Shown here: piece by piece, positions 22,810 to 32,617 of the stretch | How positions within the stretch are numbered: position 1 is the stretch's first letter | How the letters are laid out: every line of letters starts with the position of its first letter | DNA from: Schistocerca nitens | Taxonomy: Eukaryota > Arthropoda > Insecta > Orthoptera > Acrididae | Assembly: GCF_023898315.1 (NCBI RefSeq) | Contig: NC_064625.1 | Location: 101,728,269 to 101,792,268 of the forward strand | DNA length: 64,000 nt | Direction: 5' to 3' | Notes under the pieces: model-generated | Told to the model about the DNA's origin: nothing | Seen by the model: the letters and a program-made list of their open reading frames with translations, nothing else | Databases searched by the model: none | Position numbers and translations under genes: made by a program

Positions 22810-23655
22810 CACCTCACCCTCATCTTTGACTTCACTTTGTCCCATCGAAGTTACTTATTGAATTATTACACCGTCCAGTTATATTAATGATACTATTGTT
22901 TACGTTCGATGTCAGCGTGCTGTAACCGTTATGTACTTATGTAAATTGAAAAGGGAGGTGGGAGAAAGGAAAGGAAAGGGAAATAATTAATATCAGCTGC
23001 ACCTAGGGTGACCAGATGCAATTGTTTAAAAAGGAGGACAAACAGCTAAAAAAAGGAGGACAAAGGAAGAAAAAAGAGGACACATCAAACGGGTCGACTG
23101 CAGCTTTGGACAAGTCAGCTTTGGACTTGTCACGTGACTGCCGGGAATTACCGGTAAAACTAGTAGTTAATTGTTACTGGTGGTCAGGTGGTGATTCTCA
23201 GAGCAATATTTTTTATTTTAAATTAAAAACATTGATTGTGGTGACAGTGTGGCATCAATTGTTTTTACATTTACGCGTAGTTTTAAGATTTAACAAAGAC
23301 GGCTGCCTAAACGCCACTCCTGTTCGGCTGCTTTCATGTGACTTGTACAAAGCTGACGGATGGTATCCTCATGTCCAATATTCCCCATCAAACAAACGTT
23401 CAATTTTAATAAATGAGGTTTTATTTATAGACATAACATACATAAATTCCTTAACAATTATTGATACTTCTACAAATAAACTGAATGACTGTGAAACAAT
23501 GAAATAAAACCATGACAGCTAATCTGTCGAGTTATTTCTTACCTTTATTGGCCACTGAGACGTACGTTCCAGCTCCACATATCTTACATTCCGCTTCAAA
23601 TTAATTTCCCTGTTTCTTGAAAGCCGGATATTTGCAGGAAAGGACATCAGAAAAT
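22810..23655. other. Spacer with short repeats
   Basis: AAAAGGAGGACAAA-like units occur three times at 23027-23085 beside GGGTGACCAGATG. A 163-codon frame (23016-23507) begins inside this low-complexity run and has no recognised domain; I do not accept it as a gene. Confidence 0.45.
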
Positions 23656-23666
23656 GCACACTTTCG

Positions 23667-23867
23667 CCGGCCCGAGTGGCCGTGAGGTTCTAGGCGCTAC
23701 AGTCTGGAGCCGAGCGACCGCTACGGTCGCAGGTTCGAATTCTGCCTCGGGCATGGATGTGTGTGATGTCGTTAGGTTAGTTAGGTTTCATTAGTTCTAA
23801 GTTCTAGGCGACTGATGACCTCAGAAGTTAATTCGCATAGTGCTCAGAGCCATTTGAACCATTTTTT
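23667..23867 (+). mobile_element. tRNA-derived SINE (main family)
   Basis: Complete copy. TSD GCACACTTTCG (23656-23666) against GTACACTTTCG (23868-23878). Confidence 0.92.
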
Positions 23868-23878
23868 GTACACTTTCG

Positions 23879-24317
23879 TTTAGGCATAGCCAAATATTTT
23901 ACGTAACTCACTCGGTTAAAAATTACACTCACAAATCACACGTGCACTGCAGGAAGCCAAGCCAATACAAAGCGAAGATACGAAACGAAATTTTTAAATA
24001 ATCGATATCTGCATTCGCTTATAGGTCGAACAACGATAACATCGTCGATCCTCGTGCCACTGAAGGTTGAAGATCCATTGACCCTCGAGGAGAGTCAAGT
24101 ATACGAACGTGTGGTGTCTGTTTCTTTCGCACATGCGTGTAAGAAGGAACACCAAACATTCATATCATTGATTCGCTTCAATGGGCAATGAATTAATGTT
24201 CAATGTAGTTGCACATTTACATTTGACGTCCAAAAGAATACACACCATCCATTCAGATAACTGATTTTCCTCAAGGGGCAATGAATCCACAACCTTCTGT
24301 GCGGATACACATAGTAA
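23879..24317. other. Unassigned spacer
   Basis: No coding or repeat signal that I can support. Confidence 0.5.
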
Positions 24318-24376
24318 ATTTTTTTTAAATTACCTCTACTAGTCACAAACTTTGTCAACTATTATATTACTTATTT

Positions 24377-24420
24377 ATTTAGCGACATGTTTCGAGTTAA
24401 ACCTCATTTTCACGCTAAAT
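24377..24420 (-). ncRNA. Hammerhead ribozyme motif, left pseudo-LTR
   Basis: Minus strand: ATTTAGC and GCTAAAT close stem I over seven pairs. Stem II GAG/CTC with loop GTTTAA is well paired. GAAACATGTC supplies the minimal stem III and a C at the cleavage position. The 5' core box is damaged (GTGAAAA against CUGANGA). Confidence 0.55.
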
Positions 24421-25108
24421 GACATTACAAAAACAACTTTAAAATAAGGCTATACTGATGTTCATAGTCTTTTCGTAAATGCTGTGGTCATCCTGTGGAA
24501 GAAGAGAAAACTTAGTAAGGGGCGATGTCACTTTGGAAGCTGGACTGATGTTTGCACGAAAATGTTGTGTAACGGTCACACTCACTTTGTTCTTCTGGAG
24601 TGGCAGCGCCGTTGTGATGTGTTGCGGTGTATCCATTTCTGTGGCTCTCTGGGTCACTGTTCACAAATTGTCACTAACATAGCAGTAACTTCGAAACGCG
24701 ATCACAAACAGTTCTGTAGTGCAGTGGACAAGATGGCGGTCGAAATACAGCTGGTTACGATTTGACTATCGATTTGTTTATCTATCTGGTGTCAGATGTT
24801 TACATGTCGTCTGCACGTGTTGTTATCGTATTACAGAGGTAGGTTGACGAAATACATTACAAGTTAACCATCTGTTACAATATTATTGAACACATCATCA
24901 TATAAACTATTTGTTTTACATATTTCTCAGCTATTGCTGGGGCTGGAGTCAAACGACTGTCATATTACGTATCTTTTATTCTAGAAGTACTGTAGTGAAA
25001 TTGGAAAAGAAATGTGAAGTTTTGAAGTCTGTCATGTCATTCAGGATCTCGTTATTCCTCATGTGGCTCATGGATGAATATTTCCATTTCTTCCAAGATG
25101 TCCATTTT

Positions 25109-25497
25109 CTATCTCTTTTCTAAGTTCTGTAGTACTTTGAGATCGTTGTCTATTGTAACACTGCGTCCTGTTTCATTTATATTTTTCGCTATAGCTGATT
25201 TATTCGGTTTGCCAAGACTGAAACAGTCCATGTGTTCTTTAAAGCGGGTTTTAACATTTTTCCCGTTTGGCCAATGTAATATTTGCTGCAATGACTGCAT
25301 TTAATTCTATAAATTCCAGCTTTGTTAAGTTTCTCTGTGGGATGTGAGATGTCCTGTATCAGTTTCTTTTTTAAGTTGTTGTTGGTAAAGGTGATCCTGA
25401 TGTCTGGTTTTTTGAAGAGCTTGGTTGCTTTGTGTGATATGACATCTAAATATGATAACATTATGATGTGTTCAAAAATAGTGTAACAGGTGCTCAA
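25109..25497 (-). pseudogene. GIY-YIG endonuclease fragment of Penelope-like element
   Basis: The frame 25497-25189 contains KAGIYRIKCSHCSKYYIGQT, a clear GIY...YIG signature with the CxxC-like pair typical of PLE endonucleases. A frameshift just after QTGK moves the match to the frame ending 25109, which continues KTRFKEHMDCF and the later GRSVTI...LKVLQNLEKR. The domain would nick target DNA during retrotransposition. Upstream residues are the linker only; no reverse-transcriptase palm is present. The start codon at 25497 is incidental. Confidence 0.82.
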
Positions 25498-25942
25498 TTT
25501 GTAATGTATTTCGTCAGCCTACATATGTAATACGATAACAACACGTGCAGACGACATGTAAACATCTGACACCACGTAGATCAACAAATCGATAGTCAAA
25601 TCGTAATCAGCTGTATTTCGACCGCCATCTTGTCCACTGCACTACAGAACTGTTTGTGATCGCGTTTCCATGTTACTGCTATGTTAGTGACAATTTGTGA
25701 ACAATGACCAGGAGAGGCACGGAAATAGAGGCATGCCAGCCATCATTACGAGACTGACACGCCAGAAAAAAAAAAAAAAAACGAGTGAACGTTACAAAAC
25801 ATTTCCGTGCAAACATCAGTTCAGCTTACAAAGTGACCGCACCTCTTACTAGTTTTCTCTTCTTCCACGGGATGACCGCAGCATTTACGAAAGGACTACG
25901 ATCATCAGTATAGGCTTATTTTAAAGTTGTTTTTCTAATGCC

Positions 25943-25986
25943 ATTTAGCCTGAAGATGAAGTTTACCTCGAAACATGTCGCTAAAT
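25943..25986 (+). ncRNA. Hammerhead ribozyme motif, right pseudo-LTR
   Basis: ATTTAGC (25943-25949) and GCTAAAT (25980-25986) form a perfect seven-pair stem I. Core CTGAAGA (25950-25956) fits CUGANGA exactly. GAAA is at 25970-25973. The two-pair stem III with an AT loop leads to C at 25979 as the predicted cleavage base. One extra U precedes stem II, which has one mismatch here. Confidence 0.65.
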
Positions 25987-26046
25987 AAATAAGTAATACA
26001 ATAGTTGACAAGGTTTGTGACTGGTAGCGGTAATTTAAAAAAAAAA

Positions 26047-26499
26047 CTTTACATAATTCTTGAGACAGTCGCGGTCGAAAAATAGTCAAAATGGCTTCAA
26101 ATTCGCGGATACATATTTTTGTTGGACATCCAGCGGGAAGACTTCTGTTACATTGTCCGACACATTGATGTGATCACCTCTCAAGAATCCTGATTAGCCA
26201 TCTTTTGTAGCGAAGATGGCTGTGAGATGTACAGGAAGAAAGTCAGTGAGGTTCCGGAAAGTACGACAGGGATGTGGAACCATGCCACCTCAAGTACAGT
26301 GGCCAGCTGCATTAGATTTCTTGGTTGAGGATCCATGGTAGGAACAGCCTGATCGAGATGGGTTTAAATCAACGGAGTTTACCGTACTCCCCAGTCCACC
26401 AAACCCCCTGGTGTTCTACAAACCACCCTCGTACATTACGAGCTATGTGACACTTTGCATTGCCTTACTAGTAAATGTCATCACGCTGCGGAAAAATAA
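26047..26499. other. Spacer with an unclassified repeat
   Basis: 26250-26370 (TTGGTTGAGGATCCATGG, GAACAGCCTGATCGAGATGG) is related to 9880-10015. No gene seen. Confidence 0.45.
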
Positions 26500-27100
26500 A
26501 CTGCATGCCCAGCCCAAACTGCCAAGTATAGAAACTTGAAATTTGTGAGTGTGTTGATCTTATACTGTACACATCGTTTAAGAAGCAAGTTTTAGAAATT
26601 CTGGGCCTATGAGAATGAAATAGGGGATGAAAGATTTTTGAATATTTGTCGCCTTTAAGCCAATTTTGAAGCTCGAACTATGAAAATTAGTATTTGGTTT
26701 CTCGATCAGATATAAAAAATACAGGTTTCAGCACTTTTGGATATTTAATCCCTATGGGGATGAAATAGTGGATGAAAGTTTTTTTCTGAAAATAAATCAT
26801 TATTAAGGAAATACTAAAACATTTTAACGCTACATCGATCAAAATTAGTATTTCACTCCTTGGTTAGAAATTAAAAATACGCGTTTGAGTGGTTTTTAAG
26901 CATTGGACACCTAAGGTAGTAAAGATATGGGATGAACATATTATGAAAATATTACGCCATATTGAAACTTTTTTAAAGCTAAATCTATTAAAATTGGTGT
27001 TTGGTTTGTACAGAAATATGTGGTAGGGGATGAAAGTGTCTATGGAAGTTTCACAAAAGAACTCAAAAGGCAGGATTACCAAAGACCTACCTACCAAAGA
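26500..27100. repeat. Degenerate tandem repeat, ~150-bp period
   Basis: The phrase GAAATAGGGGATGAAAG recurs in degraded form near 26618, 26763, 26920 and 27022, with AAAATTAGTATTTGG-like text between. Unit lengths vary (about 105-160 bp). No coding signal. Confidence 0.55.
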
Positions 27101-28020
27101 CTGCTACCAGAACTGCGTTTTGTTCAGAAGTACATTCGGAAAAGAACATACACGGTCTTAATTAGAGTGAAAACTTTAGAAGATTTTATCAGTTTGTGAT
27201 CAACATAAAGATTCTATTAAAGAAAAGAAATCCGGTGCAGACCATAAAGCCTACGTAAGCGAAAGATGGGCGCTGAGCTAGTTCTCCATTACTATTTAGT
27301 CGCTAGTGTTTACACTTGGAATTTATAAACAGTACAGGTACAGTCATAGTATTATAAAATTTAATTATTGTTCCTTTCCTGTTTTTGTTCTGGAGCGTTA
27401 TCTTAATCGTACCTAACGAAATAAAGCATTTACCCAATAAATTTTTAGCAAATGAAGGTCAGCTGATACCCACAATGTGCAAAAATATTTTTCCCCTCGT
27501 GCTAATTGATCAGAACCACTTTTTTATTTAATGGAAGTATGTTCTGGAATATTAAGTGTTAATAGAACTAAGAGACGTCACCGTTCAGGAGTGAGTTTGT
27601 TCGATTTTGTGAACATGTCAGGATAAGCCAATGAACTGCAAGACTGCTTGCTGTCTGTGTTACTGGCTGTTTCCCTCACAGTTCAGATCAGTGTATATTA
27701 TGTACAGAATAGCATGGATTTTATAGAATGTGGATAAGGGAGCAGATGTGCGTTTTAACAAACCCAGCTGAAGGGGAGCAATCTTTGTGTTATTATTGTT
27801 ATAAATATTATTATTATTTGTGTATGCACCCTATTGGATCACACAACGATTCATTTTCCTGCTCTTCCGTATGCCTGTCATTCTCTCTCTATGGGCTATT
27901 TCTCTTTCTTCAATCCACATGGTTGCATGCCACTTTCATGGTTTACAGCAGTGGCTAGTTGCACACCGCACACCACCTCCCCTACTACAGTGTGCTAATG
28001 CTGTATGTTCCCTGTTGCAG
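27101..28020 (+). other. Probable intron upstream of the terminal exon
   Basis: AT-rich, no repeat recognised. It ends with a plausible branch point (GTGCTAATG at about 27991-27999), a pyrimidine-rich tract and TTGCAG at 28015-28020, consistent with a splice acceptor for the exon at 28021. Confidence 0.45.
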
Positions 28021-28191
28021 CTGCCTGGCAGCACCCCCAGTGTGGCGATGCTGTCTGAACTGCAGGACTCCGACCCGGACGGCTCCAATGGCGAGCTCTG
28101 GGGCTCGGCGAGGCTCACCTTCATGCCCTCGGAAAGCCCCTCCCCCAGACCGTCGCCACCCCTCTGGAGGAAGACCTGCGGGGTGGCCTAG
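28021..28191 (+). CDS. Terminal coding exon of an unidentified host gene
   Basis: Directly after TTGCAG the frame reads 56 residues to TAG at 28189-28191, starting LPGSTPSVAMLSELQDSDPD and ending WRKTCGVA. This block is much richer in G and C than its surroundings and codon third positions are mostly G or C, unlike any transposon frame nearby. It is acidic at first, then Ser/Pro-rich (SESPSPRPSPP), which suggests a disordered C-terminal tail. The acceptor phase, codon bias and following UTR support a real last exon. I do not recognise the gene, and its earlier exons must lie far upstream or outside the window. Confidence 0.6.
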   Translation: MPGSTPSVAMLSELQDSDPDGSNGELWGSARLTFMPSESPSPRPSPPLWRKTCGVA

Positions 28192-28230
28192 CGCCTAGCC
28201 AGACTCCAGTGCCTGCGTACAGCCGAGGCT

Positions 28231-28451
28231 GATCTCCTGTATGTACACAGTGTTCAGTGGTGATGATCTCTTGTATGTACACGGCGATCAGTGGTGCTGA
28301 TCTCCTGTATGTATATGGTAATCAGTGGTTCTGATCTCCTGTATGTACACGGCGATCATTGGTGCTGATTTCCTGTATGTACTCTGCGATCATTGTTGCT
28401 GTTCTCCTGTATGTACTCGGCAATCAGTGGGGCTGATCTCCTGTATGTACG
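28231..28451 (+). repeat. 34-bp minisatellite, six units plus a part
   Basis: Units begin at 28231, 28265, 28299, 28333, 28367 and 28401, a partial one at 28435. Each starts near GATCTCCTGTATGTAC and all six have exactly 34 bp. Substitutions are spread between units, so the array is not newly expanded. Confidence 0.95.
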
Positions 28452-28616
28452 TCACCGTTACTCGTCATTCTGGGTCATGAGGGGTGCTCAACTCTCAGTT
28501 CTGGGTTGTGACTTTTGGAAAAACATTTATGTTTCAGTAATAGTGTTATTCGTAAGAAAATTATGGACTGGTGAAGCTGTGTTTTATTCTGGTAAAGAAT
28601 TGGAAGTGTAAATTGT

Positions 28617-28622
28617 AATAAA
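28617..28622 (+). terminator. AATAAA polyadenylation signal
   Basis: Canonical hexamer in TTGTAATAAAAGTTTTCTG, about 425 bp after the stop, with a T-rich downstream region. It fits cleavage near 28640. Confidence 0.55.
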
Positions 28623-28640
28623 AGTTTTCTGTATACATCA

Positions 28641-29009
28641 GTTTCACAGTATTTAATGTGTTGTTTTTAACCAAACATTTAAAATTACAATGAACCAAAT
28701 ATAGCTCATTACAACTGAAAGGTAACACTTTTCTAATGTATAATGAAACTGAGGTTCTTAGAAATATGTTCGATGGCTTAACCGGCAAATACCATACTTC
28801 TTACACCACTTGTTAGTGGAAAAAATATTCTAATTTCACATTAAACTATAGGCACCTCAATAACAGTCTATGTAAGACGGTACAAAAGTTGGAGGAAACC
28901 AACGGTATCTCAAATCCAGCTGTATTATTCCTAGTACAGCACCGTTGCGTTAAAATCGATCTCCAGATTACTGTACTGTAGTGCATTTTATATCTTGCAC
29001 TATATAGCG
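28641..29009. other. Downstream spacer
   Basis: AT-rich; no gene or repeat recognised. Confidence 0.5.
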
Positions 29010-29022
29010 CGAAGCAATGTTC

Positions 29023-29267
29023 ACCGAGCGAGGTGGCGCAGTGGTTAGCACACTGGACTCGCACTCGGGAGGACGACGGTTCAATCCCGTCTCCGGCCAT
29101 CCTGATTTAGGTTTTCCGTGATTTCCCTACATCGTTTCAGGCAAATGCCGGGATGGTTCCTTTGAAAGGGCACGGCCGATTTCCTTCCCAATCCTTCCTT
29201 AACCCGAGCTTACGCTCCGTCTCTAATGACCTCGTTGTCGACGGGACGTTAAACACTAACCACAACC
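29023..29267 (+). mobile_element. tRNA-derived SINE, second family
   Basis: The head GGTGGCGCAGTGGTTAGCAC and B box ACGGTTCAATCCC are followed by the arthropod-type body (TTAGGTTTTCCGTGATTTCC, AAATGCCGGGATGGTTCC). A perfect 13-bp TSD CGAAGCAATGTTC is at 29010-29022 and 29268-29280. Confidence 0.93.
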
Positions 29268-29641
29268 ACGAAGCAATGTTCCAACGGACATGCATGTGTG
29301 TCCAAAGAAACAATACTTCGGACTACACAGGATGATTCACGAAGTTACGCCATTATTTTAATATGTTATTCACGAGTAAAACTAGAGAAAAAAGTTCATA
29401 TTAACATGCGTCCGCAAATGTTTAGTTACGGAGTTACGGCTAATAAAAGATTTTGCCAGCAATTTAGCAACTTGTCTAATATGAAGCCATTGAAAAGCTG
29501 TACGAGGTTAAAGTAAAGCACGATTTCCATTTATTTTGTTGTTATTGGCGTGGTGAATCTAATAAAAGGTATCCCAGACTTGTGTCTGCAGTAGTTTTCT
29601 AGAAAATCCAGAGAAGCAAAGATTATCATACAAGTAAATTT

Positions 29642-30362
29642 AACTATATATGACGGTAGTATCTGTTCCCGAAAGAACAGCTACCGTGGACGACCATGCA
29701 GCTTTGCTAGAACTGAAATGATAATTAAATAGACACCCTAGCTGCAAGCAGACATTGATACACTTCATTGGGGACATGTTGAAAATGTGTGCCCCGACCG
29801 GGACTCGAACCCGGGATCTCCTGCTTCCACGGCAGACGCTCTATCCATCTGAGCCACCGCGGGCACAGAGAATAGTGCCTCTGCAGGGACTTATCCCTTG
29901 CACGTTCCCCGTGAGATCCACATTCCCAACATTTCCACAACACTACATTCGTAGTGCGCCTAATAGATGTTTGCCCATCATACTCATTACTCGTGGCAGA
30001 TTAATCTACCAAATCCCGTACGAGTTCGGGCATAGCGTGTGCGTTCGCACAAGTAGGTCAAAGGCCGGGAACCCATATTTTAACTATATATGACGGTAGT
30101 ATCTGTTCCCGAAAGAACGGTTACCGTGGATGACCATGCAGCTTTGCTAGAAATGAAATGATAATTAAATAGACACCCTAGCTGCAAGCAGACGTTGATA
30201 CACTTCCTCTGTGCCCATGGTGGCTCAGATGGATAGAGCGTCTGCCATGTAAGCAGGAGATCCCGGGTTCGAGTCCCGGTCGGGGCACACATTTTCAACA
30301 TGTCCCCAATGAAGTGTATCAACGTCTGCTTGCAGCTAGGGTGTCTATTTAATTATCATTTC
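29642..30362. mobile_element. Composite palindromic element with two opposed tRNA-like heads
   Basis: TSD ACAAGTAAATTT at 29630-29641 and 30363-30374. Order: block X (29642-29767), tRNA-like head on minus (~29790-29866), a unique middle, block X again (~30076-30205), tRNA-like head on plus (~30213-30288), then part of X inverted (30306-30362). The X segment GATACACTTC...TTAATTATCATTTC thus forms a hairpin around the right head. Heads keep clear D and T arms, but position 33 is not T and their anticodon positions differ (TGG and TGT), so they are derived repeats. Confidence 0.8.
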
Positions 30363-30901
30363 ACAAGTAAATTTGTTTACTTTCCATTCAGAATGTAAAA
30401 ACGTTTATGTCATTGTTGGCAACCGTTAGTGAGTTGTTTCAGTCGTTTCCTAACCTTGAAACAAGTTAGTTTTTTATATTGTTCGGTGAAAGTACATAAG
30501 AACAGTGTATTTAAGTGAAACCACAGAGTAACTGTTGTTTGTAGATCATTTATGAAATAGGGATGCCTTTCAAATTTACGACAGACGAATCCACCGATAT
30601 GGTGTTTATTTATGACAAATGTAATGGTAATGCTACGATTACCGTTAACGAATATCGCGTATGTTATCCAGATCGGAGGATTCCGGATGCACGAACCATT
30701 GGCGGAGTATTTCGAATGTTGCGAGAGACAGATTCTCTACCCTGCATACATAATCAGTACGAGTGCTCAATACGTGAAGACGATGATGAGGATATTATGG
30801 ATGCTGTTCAACGTAGCCCGGGTACCAGTACACTACGTGTCTCTCAACGATTAGGCATTTCACAATCTAAGGTATGGCGTACAATGAAGTACAGTAATCT
30901 G

Positions 30902-31059
30902 AGCACTATGCGACTTAACAGCTGAGGTCATCAGTCGCCTAGAACTTAGAACTACTTAAACCTAACTAACCTAAGGACATCACACACGTCCATACCCGAG
31001 GCAGGATTCGAACCATTCCAGACTGTAGCGCCCAGAACCGCACGGCCACTCCGGCCGGC
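30902..31059 (-). mobile_element. tRNA-derived SINE (main family), internally deleted
   Basis: Minus-strand copy lacking ~25 bp around the B box. TSD CAGTAATCTG at 30892-30901 and 31060-31069. It interrupts the transposase relic. Confidence 0.92.
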
Positions 31060-31677
31060 CAGTAATCTGGATCCTTACCATAAACAAAAAGTGCATCATT
31101 TATATCCGGGAGATCCTGCGTTTCGCTTGGAGTTGTGCAACTGGTTAAATACTAATCTGCAGTTACGCAAATGCATTTTATTTACTAATGAGATGGTATA
31201 AACAATTTACATAACGTGCACGTATGGTCTGAAGTAAACCCATATATGCAACAGTGCAATGTAATTTCCAGCATCGACTTAGCATAAATGTGTGGTGTGG
31301 TATAATCAACACACACTTTATTGGAGCATTCATTTTCCCATGACGAGACGTACTTACAATTCCTTCAAGAAGAAACGTCCCGCTTGCTCGAAGATGTTTC
31401 ACTTGCTACTCGATTGCAAATGTATCTGCAACATGACGGCGCGCTTACACATTTCACCAACGCCGTTACTACACATTTAAATGTTCCCCAGAAATGGATA
31501 CGTCGTGGTGCAACACGTCTGTGGCCAACCAGTTCGCCCGATTTGACGCCAATGGATTTTTGGGTATGGGGATGGATGAAAGACTTAGTTTATGAGGACA
31601 AAGTCAATACACGTTAGACCTTACTTGCTCGCATTAAGAATGCAATAGACGAAATTAAGAACAACCCTGTGAAATTG

Positions 31678-31884
31678 CCCGCATCTCGCGGTCGTGCGGT
31701 AGCGTTCTCGCTTCCCACGCCCGGATTCCCGGGTTCGATTCCCGGCGGGGTCAGGGATTTTCTCTGCCTCGTGATGGCTGGGTGTTGTGTGCTGTCCTTA
31801 GGTTAGTTAGGTTTAAGTAGTTCTAAGTTCTAGGGGACTTATGACCACAGCAGTTGAGTCCCATAGTGCTCAGAGCCATTTGAA
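31678..31884 (+). mobile_element. SINE with a different tRNA head (chimeric)
   Basis: The 3' half (CTGTCCTTAGGTTAGTTAGG to GCCATTTGAA) is the main-family body. The head is unrelated in sequence: GCGGTCGTGCGGTAGCG, anticodon loop CTTCCCA, and TTCCCGGGTTCGATTCCCGG. The 12-bp TSD is CCTGTGAAATTG (31666-31677) and CCTGTGAAACTG (31885-31896). Confidence 0.88.
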
Positions 31885-31984
31885 CCTGTGAAACTGAAAC
31901 GAGCAACAAAATCTGTTCATATACGTGCAGTTAAGTGCATTGAAGCGTGGAGACATTTTTGAACATTTATTGTGGATGTATTGT

Positions 31985-32467
31985 GAAATTGTATATTATA
32001 ATATTATTGGGCTTTCCGTCGTATGAAAGCTATAAGTACCTTTGGAAAGCCATTCACCAAGCTACGTATTAAATGATCAACTTATAAGATGAGATCTATT
32101 CTTTGAAAGACATTTGGGTTATATAATTTACGTAACTAGCGCATCTAGCGCAAACGATAATACATCGACTGCGCAGTCAGAGTAACATTTTAACAGAAGC
32201 TGAACTGAGCGTTCCGTTTCGATCCAAATAGAAAATATGACGGTAAAAACTTTTGTAGGTCTTCAGATTTTATCGCACTTCTTGTAATGTGAAAGGGTAA
32301 AGAAGGTCGATTGCGAGCCATAAAAATGAGCGGTCTTGCCAGCGTGCAGACAACAGTTATTAATTGGTAAAATTCATGTAATTTGTGTTCGATACTGTAA
32401 ATCGGCAAGTTATTGTTATAAAAGTGTTAAACAGTGAAAGAATTGCATCGAAAGAAAGAGAAAGATA
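31985..32467 (+). other. Possible transcribed leader or spacer
   Basis: AT-rich between the transposase relic and the candidate exon; no repeat recognised. It could be the 5' UTR of the small exon that follows, but no promoter element is clear. Confidence 0.3.
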
Positions 32468-32560
32468 ATGAGTGTAATTTGTGATTTAGACGTGAACCAA
32501 GATGCGATCACAGGACAACCTGAAATGTTATCGCACGAACATAGTCAGAAAATCACTTAT
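32468..32560 (+). CDS. Candidate short first coding exon
   Basis: ATG in AAAGATAATGAG opens 31 codons (MSVICDLDVNQDAITGQPEM, then LSHEHSQKITY), which run straight into GTAAGT at 32561-32566, a perfect-strength splice donor in phase 0. Read through, a stop follows eight codons later. The residues are acidic and unlike any transposase here. A mariner sits 57 bp past the donor, tolerable inside an intron. It lies within the outer TIRs of the large transposon, so it could be transposon-encoded, captured host sequence or chance. No partner exon identified. Confidence 0.3.
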
Positions 32561-32617
32561 GTAAGTTATACTGTTTATAAATAAGCTCTAATTGCTCGTG
32601 AGAATTATTTGAATATA

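Larger units (their letters stand above)
24318..26046. mobile_element. Penelope-like element (PLE) with inverted pseudo-LTRs
   Basis: Two inverted arms of about 550 bp (24318-24866 and 25495-26046) enclose 630 bp that encode a GIY-YIG endonuclease fragment on the minus strand. Penelope-like elements combine reverse transcriptase with a C-terminal GIY-YIG domain and have pseudo-LTRs that may be direct or inverted and carry hammerhead ribozymes; all but the reverse transcriptase can be seen. It is therefore a truncated, non-autonomous copy. Confidence 0.8.
28192..28640 (+). other. 3' UTR of the host exon
   Basis: It contains the 34-bp minisatellite and ends shortly after the poly(A) signal. 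No competing repeat is inserted in it. Confidence 0.5.
30563..31970 (+). pseudogene. DUF4817/IS630-like transposase, broken by two SINEs
   Basis: The ATG frame at 30563 gives DMVFIYDKCNGNATITVNEY and YPDRRIPDARTIGGVFRMLR, which matches the DUF4817 N-terminal layout, then a helix-turn-helix (RVSQRLGISQSKVWRTM). After the SINE at 30902 it resumes with YHKQKVHHLYPGDPAFRLEL. The catalytic half is degraded: LFTNEM where Asp is expected, YLQHDGA with an Asp kept, SPDLTPMDFWVWGWMKDLVY with the last Asp. Stops and frameshifts occur from 31197 on. The second SINE splits the C-terminus. Confidence 0.8.

Noticed and set aside
23016-23507. 163-codon ORF
   Set aside because: Starts in repeated AAAGGAGGACAAA units, no domain, ordinary AT-rich composition; probably chance.
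27959-28198. Alternative plus frame and a minus frame over the host exon
   Set aside because: The frame at 28021-28191 has the better GC3 pattern and starts exactly at the acceptor; the others are shadows of GC-rich sequence.
29790-30288. Two sequences that fold like tRNAs (minus at 29790-29866, plus at 30213-30288)
   Set aside because: They lack T33, have different anticodons for nearly identical bodies, and lie inside a repeat with inverted flanks and a TSD. Treated as tRNA-derived modules, not tRNA genes.
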